A DNA stretch of 64,000 nucleotides, taken from assembly GCF_001546485.1 (NCBI RefSeq), contig NZ_KQ956830.1, positions 1-64,000 of the forward strand. The letters run 5' to 3'. Below are positions 61,477-64,000 of the stretch, piece after piece. How positions within the stretch are numbered: position 1 is the first letter of the stretch; each line of letters begins with the position of its first letter. This stretch comes from Gardnerella vaginalis. Lineage in GTDB: Bacteria; Actinomycetota; Actinomycetes; Actinomycetales; Bifidobacteriaceae. Made by a program: the position numbers and the translations under genes. The notes under the pieces were generated by a model, which was given only the letters and a program-made list of their open reading frames with translations, ran no database searches and was not told where the DNA came from.

Positions 61477-64000
61477 ATGAGCACCACTAATATGTACCTA
61501 TTGTTAGACATCTTTAAGTTTGACAATAATCTTGTTGGGAATAGTGATAACGATCAAGCAGTAATCGCCGTTATTCAATCAGCTCTAAAAGCTAAGGAAG
61601 CACAGTGGTCCAAAGAATCTAATACAGCTTCTTCAAAGGCTGAAGTTGCAAAAATCAACATGGAGAGAAGTAAAAACGCTCTCAAAAACTTGAGCACGCA
61701 GGCAGATAGAAAAGCCTGTTGGGAAGAAGCAAAACAGCTTGTAGAAACTGAAATTAATAAGACTCTAAAAATTTTCTTAATAAGAGGCTATCTTGTAGAC
61801 AGTAATTTTGACGCTATCATCAAAAAAATTAAGGATACTTTAGGAGTAACACTCGAGAGAAAAGACATTGAGCTTTTCACTAAGAATGTGGAAGTTCGTA
61901 AAGCAAGCAAAACAAATGTACCTTCTGGTAAAGAGTTAAAACCAGAAGGCATAAATGAAACAAAATATAAGAATAATAATGGCAAACTCCAAACATTAGG
62001 TTACAGCTCTCTTTATGATTTGCTGGCCAAAAAGCGAAAAGTAACAAAAATAAAGAGCACTCCTACTGACATGTGGAAACAATGGGCAGATGAGGACAAT
62101 AAAGCTCTACCTAATAAATCATCCGAAGAAGTAAGCTTCCAGCATGATTTGCTTAACTTCTGCATAACAAGTGTCTTCGATTCTGAAAAATCACGTCAAG
62201 ATTATGACAACTACTTAGCATATAAGGACTTAAAATCTAAACTTGATGACATTAAATTAGCTTATGCTTCAGATAAAAATTCACCTCAGCCACTTGATAA
62301 CGCTAGCGCAAATCAATTTATTAAGGAAATGCTACAAATAGCTTCCCAGCATAATATGCAGCTCACAAGAAAAGATATGGTGGAATATATTCTATTCATG
62401 TGCGCTAAGGCTAAGATTCCGTATAATCCTCCTGAATTAAGCCAAAGCGAAGAAAAAAGCGTCGCATATTACTATTGCCCTTGGTGCGGTGTTGTTATCA
62501 ACGAAAATGATGTAGCTTGCGCATCCTGTGGAGGAAAAATAAAGGTTACATGCGTAAAGTGCGGTGCAAGCAACAGAGCAGATGATAAGTTCTGTTCTAA
62601 TTGCGGCAAAAACTATGCAGATTTGCAGAAAGCTACTGCTCTTTGTGCCGCGGCAGAAAACGAACTTAGCTATCTTCGATTTGATAAAGTTGAGTTGCTT
62701 CTTGATACCGCTCAGTCACTGTGGAAAGATCTTGAAGATATTGATAAAACTCGAATTGAATTGCACAGGCAACAAAAACTCATTGGCACACAAATAAATG
62801 AGCTTAATGATGCGATTAAGAAAAAACAATTCATGAGAGCACAACGTACATATGTTGACATTCGTAAGCAATATGCACAATATAATGACGCTGAAATAGA
62901 AGAAAAAATTAAGGACAGCATTTCTCAAGCTCAAGCAATTCTCGGCTCAAATGGCGGACTAAACAATTTAACTACTGCTTTAAGAGCATACGAAGTTTGC
63001 TCTGATTATACAGGTCTTGCTACAGCTTTTGCGAAAAACACTCCTCAAGCAACAGGGACAATATCCGTAATTTCAAATACACTTACTCGTGAAAACAACA
63101 TAACATGGCAACCTTCACGAACTACACCTGTCATATACGTACTTGTAAAGAAAAAAGGATCTGCTCCTATCAGTATTGATGATGGAGACATTATCGCTCG
63201 CACAAGCGGCACATCATTTACAGATACTAATGTTGAAAGCGCAAGTGAATATTATTATGCTGTTGCTGCAACATGTGGCCCTATGTCATCTTCTTTAATT
63301 GTTTCTAAGAGAATTGTCAATTATTTTGATGTTACCAGCCCTAGAGTTTCACCTTCAAATGAGTCATTACAGATAACTTGGTCTAAACAACCTGCAAATT
63401 CTTCTATAGAGGTGTGGCGTAATGAAAATCATACGCCACAAAGCCCAGGTGACGGCATTAAGGTAGCAAATGTTGTAAATGGCGGATTGCTTGATTCAAA
63501 TCTTCTAAACAATACCACGTACTATTACACAATTTACGCTGTCTATCAAGCATCGGATGGAACTACAAAATACTCTCGTGGCATATCGTGCAGCGGCACT
63601 CCAATTACGCCACCAGAGCCAATTGATTTCATGATTCCTCAACTACAGAAGGATAGAAGTTTTACACTCCAATGGAATAAACCAAGTACAGGCGAAAGTA
63701 AGTTCTACTACACAAACACTGCACCAAAATTTAGCATGGAAGATTCTATACCTGAATCAGAGCTATCCGCAAAAGCCATGCCGTTATCTGTTAAAGTAAC
63801 TGGAGACGGAAAGGGTACATTCACTCTCCCAGACGATAATGTTTATTATATTATCGCGGCAACTGTAAAAAATGGTACTGCACTAATTGGCACTACCGCA
63901 ACAGTATCAAGTAAAGAGGCAGTAACTATAAAAAAGATAACAGCATCTAACACTAATGCTTTTGTTATTTTTGATTGGCCGAACGGCAGCGAACATGTAG
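61477..64000 (+). CDS. Large zinc-ribbon protein with FN3-like repeats (cut by window edge)
   Basis: The frame is open for 841 codons to the window end. The protein starts MSTTNMYLLLDIFKFD after an AGGATAATT site. About residues 1-330 are helical and charged; the opening YLLLDI and the helix ending near NALKNLSTQADRKACW recall a J-domain arrangement, but no HPD is seen, so this is speculative. A double zinc ribbon follows at about 333-375 (CPWCG, CASCG, CVKCG, CSNCG), then a coiled-coil region (about 380-490). At least three fibronectin-III-like domains come next (NITWQPS, LQITWSKQP and FTLQWNKP strands). It looks like a large adaptor or scaffold. It belongs to the Hsp70 cluster by orientation and a gap of 59 bases. 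Confidence 0.75.
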   Translation, partial: MSTTNMYLLLDIFKFDNNLVGNSDNDQAVIAVIQSALKAKEAQWSKESNTASSKAEVAKINMERSKNALKNLSTQADRKACWEEAKQLVETEINKTLKIFLIRGYLVDSNFDAIIKKIKDTLGVTLERKDIELFTKNVEVRKASKTNVPSGKELKPEGINETKYKNNNGKLQTLGYSSLYDLLAKKRKVTKIKSTPTDMWKQWADEDNKALPNKSSEEVSFQHDLLNFCITSVFDSEKSRQDYDNYLAYKDLKSKLDDIKLAYASDKNSPQPLDNASANQFIKEMLQIASQHNMQLTRKDMVEYILFMCAKAKIPYNPPELSQSEEKSVAYYYCPWCGVVINENDVACASCGGKIKVTCVKCGASNRADDKFCSNCGKNYADLQKATALCAAAENELSYLRFDKVELLLDTAQSLWKDLEDIDKTRIELHRQQKLIGTQINELNDAIKKKQFMRAQRTYVDIRKQYAQYNDAEIEEKIKDSISQAQAILGSNGGLNNLTTALRAYEVCSDYTGLATAFAKNTPQATGTISVISNTLTRENNITWQPSRTTPVIYVLVKKKGSAPISIDDGDIIARTSGTSFTDTNVESASEYYYAVAATCGPMSSSLIVSKRIVNYFDVTSPRVSPSNESLQITWSKQPANSSIEVWRNENHTPQSPGDGIKVANVVNGGLLDSNLLNNTTYYYTIYAVYQASDGTTKYSRGISCSGTPITPPEPIDFMIPQLQKDRSFTLQWNKPSTGESKFYYTNTAPKFSMEDSIPESELSAKAMPLSVKVTGDGKGTFTLPDDNVYYIIAATVKNGTALIGTTATVSSKEAVTIKKITASNTNAFVIFDWPNGSEHV

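Overview
The window is a bacterial chromosome segment, most likely from Gardnerella or a close Bifidobacteriaceae relative. This is inferred from the AT-rich but actinobacterial gene set (DUF3073 protein, FprA-type ferredoxin-NADP reductase, bacterial SCP-like protein, short actinobacterial dCTP deaminase, LPxTG-type surface protein) and from strong AGGAGG ribosome binding sites. No rRNA genes, insertion sequences, prophage or CRISPR arrays are visible. Four tRNA genes are present: Leu-CAG, Gly-CCC, Ala-TGC and Ile-GAT.

Layout. 1-5.5 kb: the start of a GH13 alpha-glucosidase, an orphan Phd/YefM-like antitoxin, a large sorted surface protein (SGNH hydrolase, vWA, PKD, thrombospondin type 3) and a ketopantoate-reductase-like enzyme. 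5.7-12.9 kb: a complete ribose module on the minus strand, in transcription order lacI-type regulator, rbsA, rbsC, rbsB, rbsD, rbsK. It has a perfect operator palindrome abutting a promoter, and strong RNA stems in three intercistronic gaps. 13-21 kb: housekeeping genes tadA, an esterase, tRNA-Leu, tgt, an HtrA-like protease, a GT-C-like membrane protein and rlmB. 21-32 kb: a P2A Ca-type ATPase, dcd, a lone trpB behind a fully readable tryptophan attenuator, the peroxide operon ahpC-ahpF-oxyR with tandem OxyR boxes, and a secreted lipase. 32-43 kb: htpX, a ferredoxin-NADP reductase, a P1B metal ATPase with a Cys-rich insertion, three tRNAs, dps, a CorC-like protein, and a beta-carbonic anhydrase/permease/DUF1980 operon. 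42-52 kb: ppc, a ThrE-type exporter, trpS, a DUF3073 protein, an SCP-like protein and glgP.

The most unusual region is 52.4-64.0 kb, a co-directional seven-gene cluster running off the window. It encodes a NERD protein fused to a degenerate FtsK-like P-loop domain, a small three-helix membrane protein, a membrane-anchored zinc-ribbon GTPase, a dedicated GrpE homologue, a DnaK-like Hsp70, a second Hsp70 fused to a von Willebrand A domain, and a large zinc-ribbon protein with fibronectin-III-like repeats. I read it as a chaperone/GTPase-based system, perhaps for defence or stress surveillance. Its function is not known from the sequence.

Regulatory logic that can be read directly: attenuation upstream of trpB, OxyR sites at ahpC, a LacI-family operator upstream of the ribose regulator, a dyad over the -35 region of the metal ATPase, and a hairpin/promoter inside the Hsp70 cluster. 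Coordinates of short sites were worked out by eye from the numbered sequence. All family assignments are from motif recognition and no search was run.
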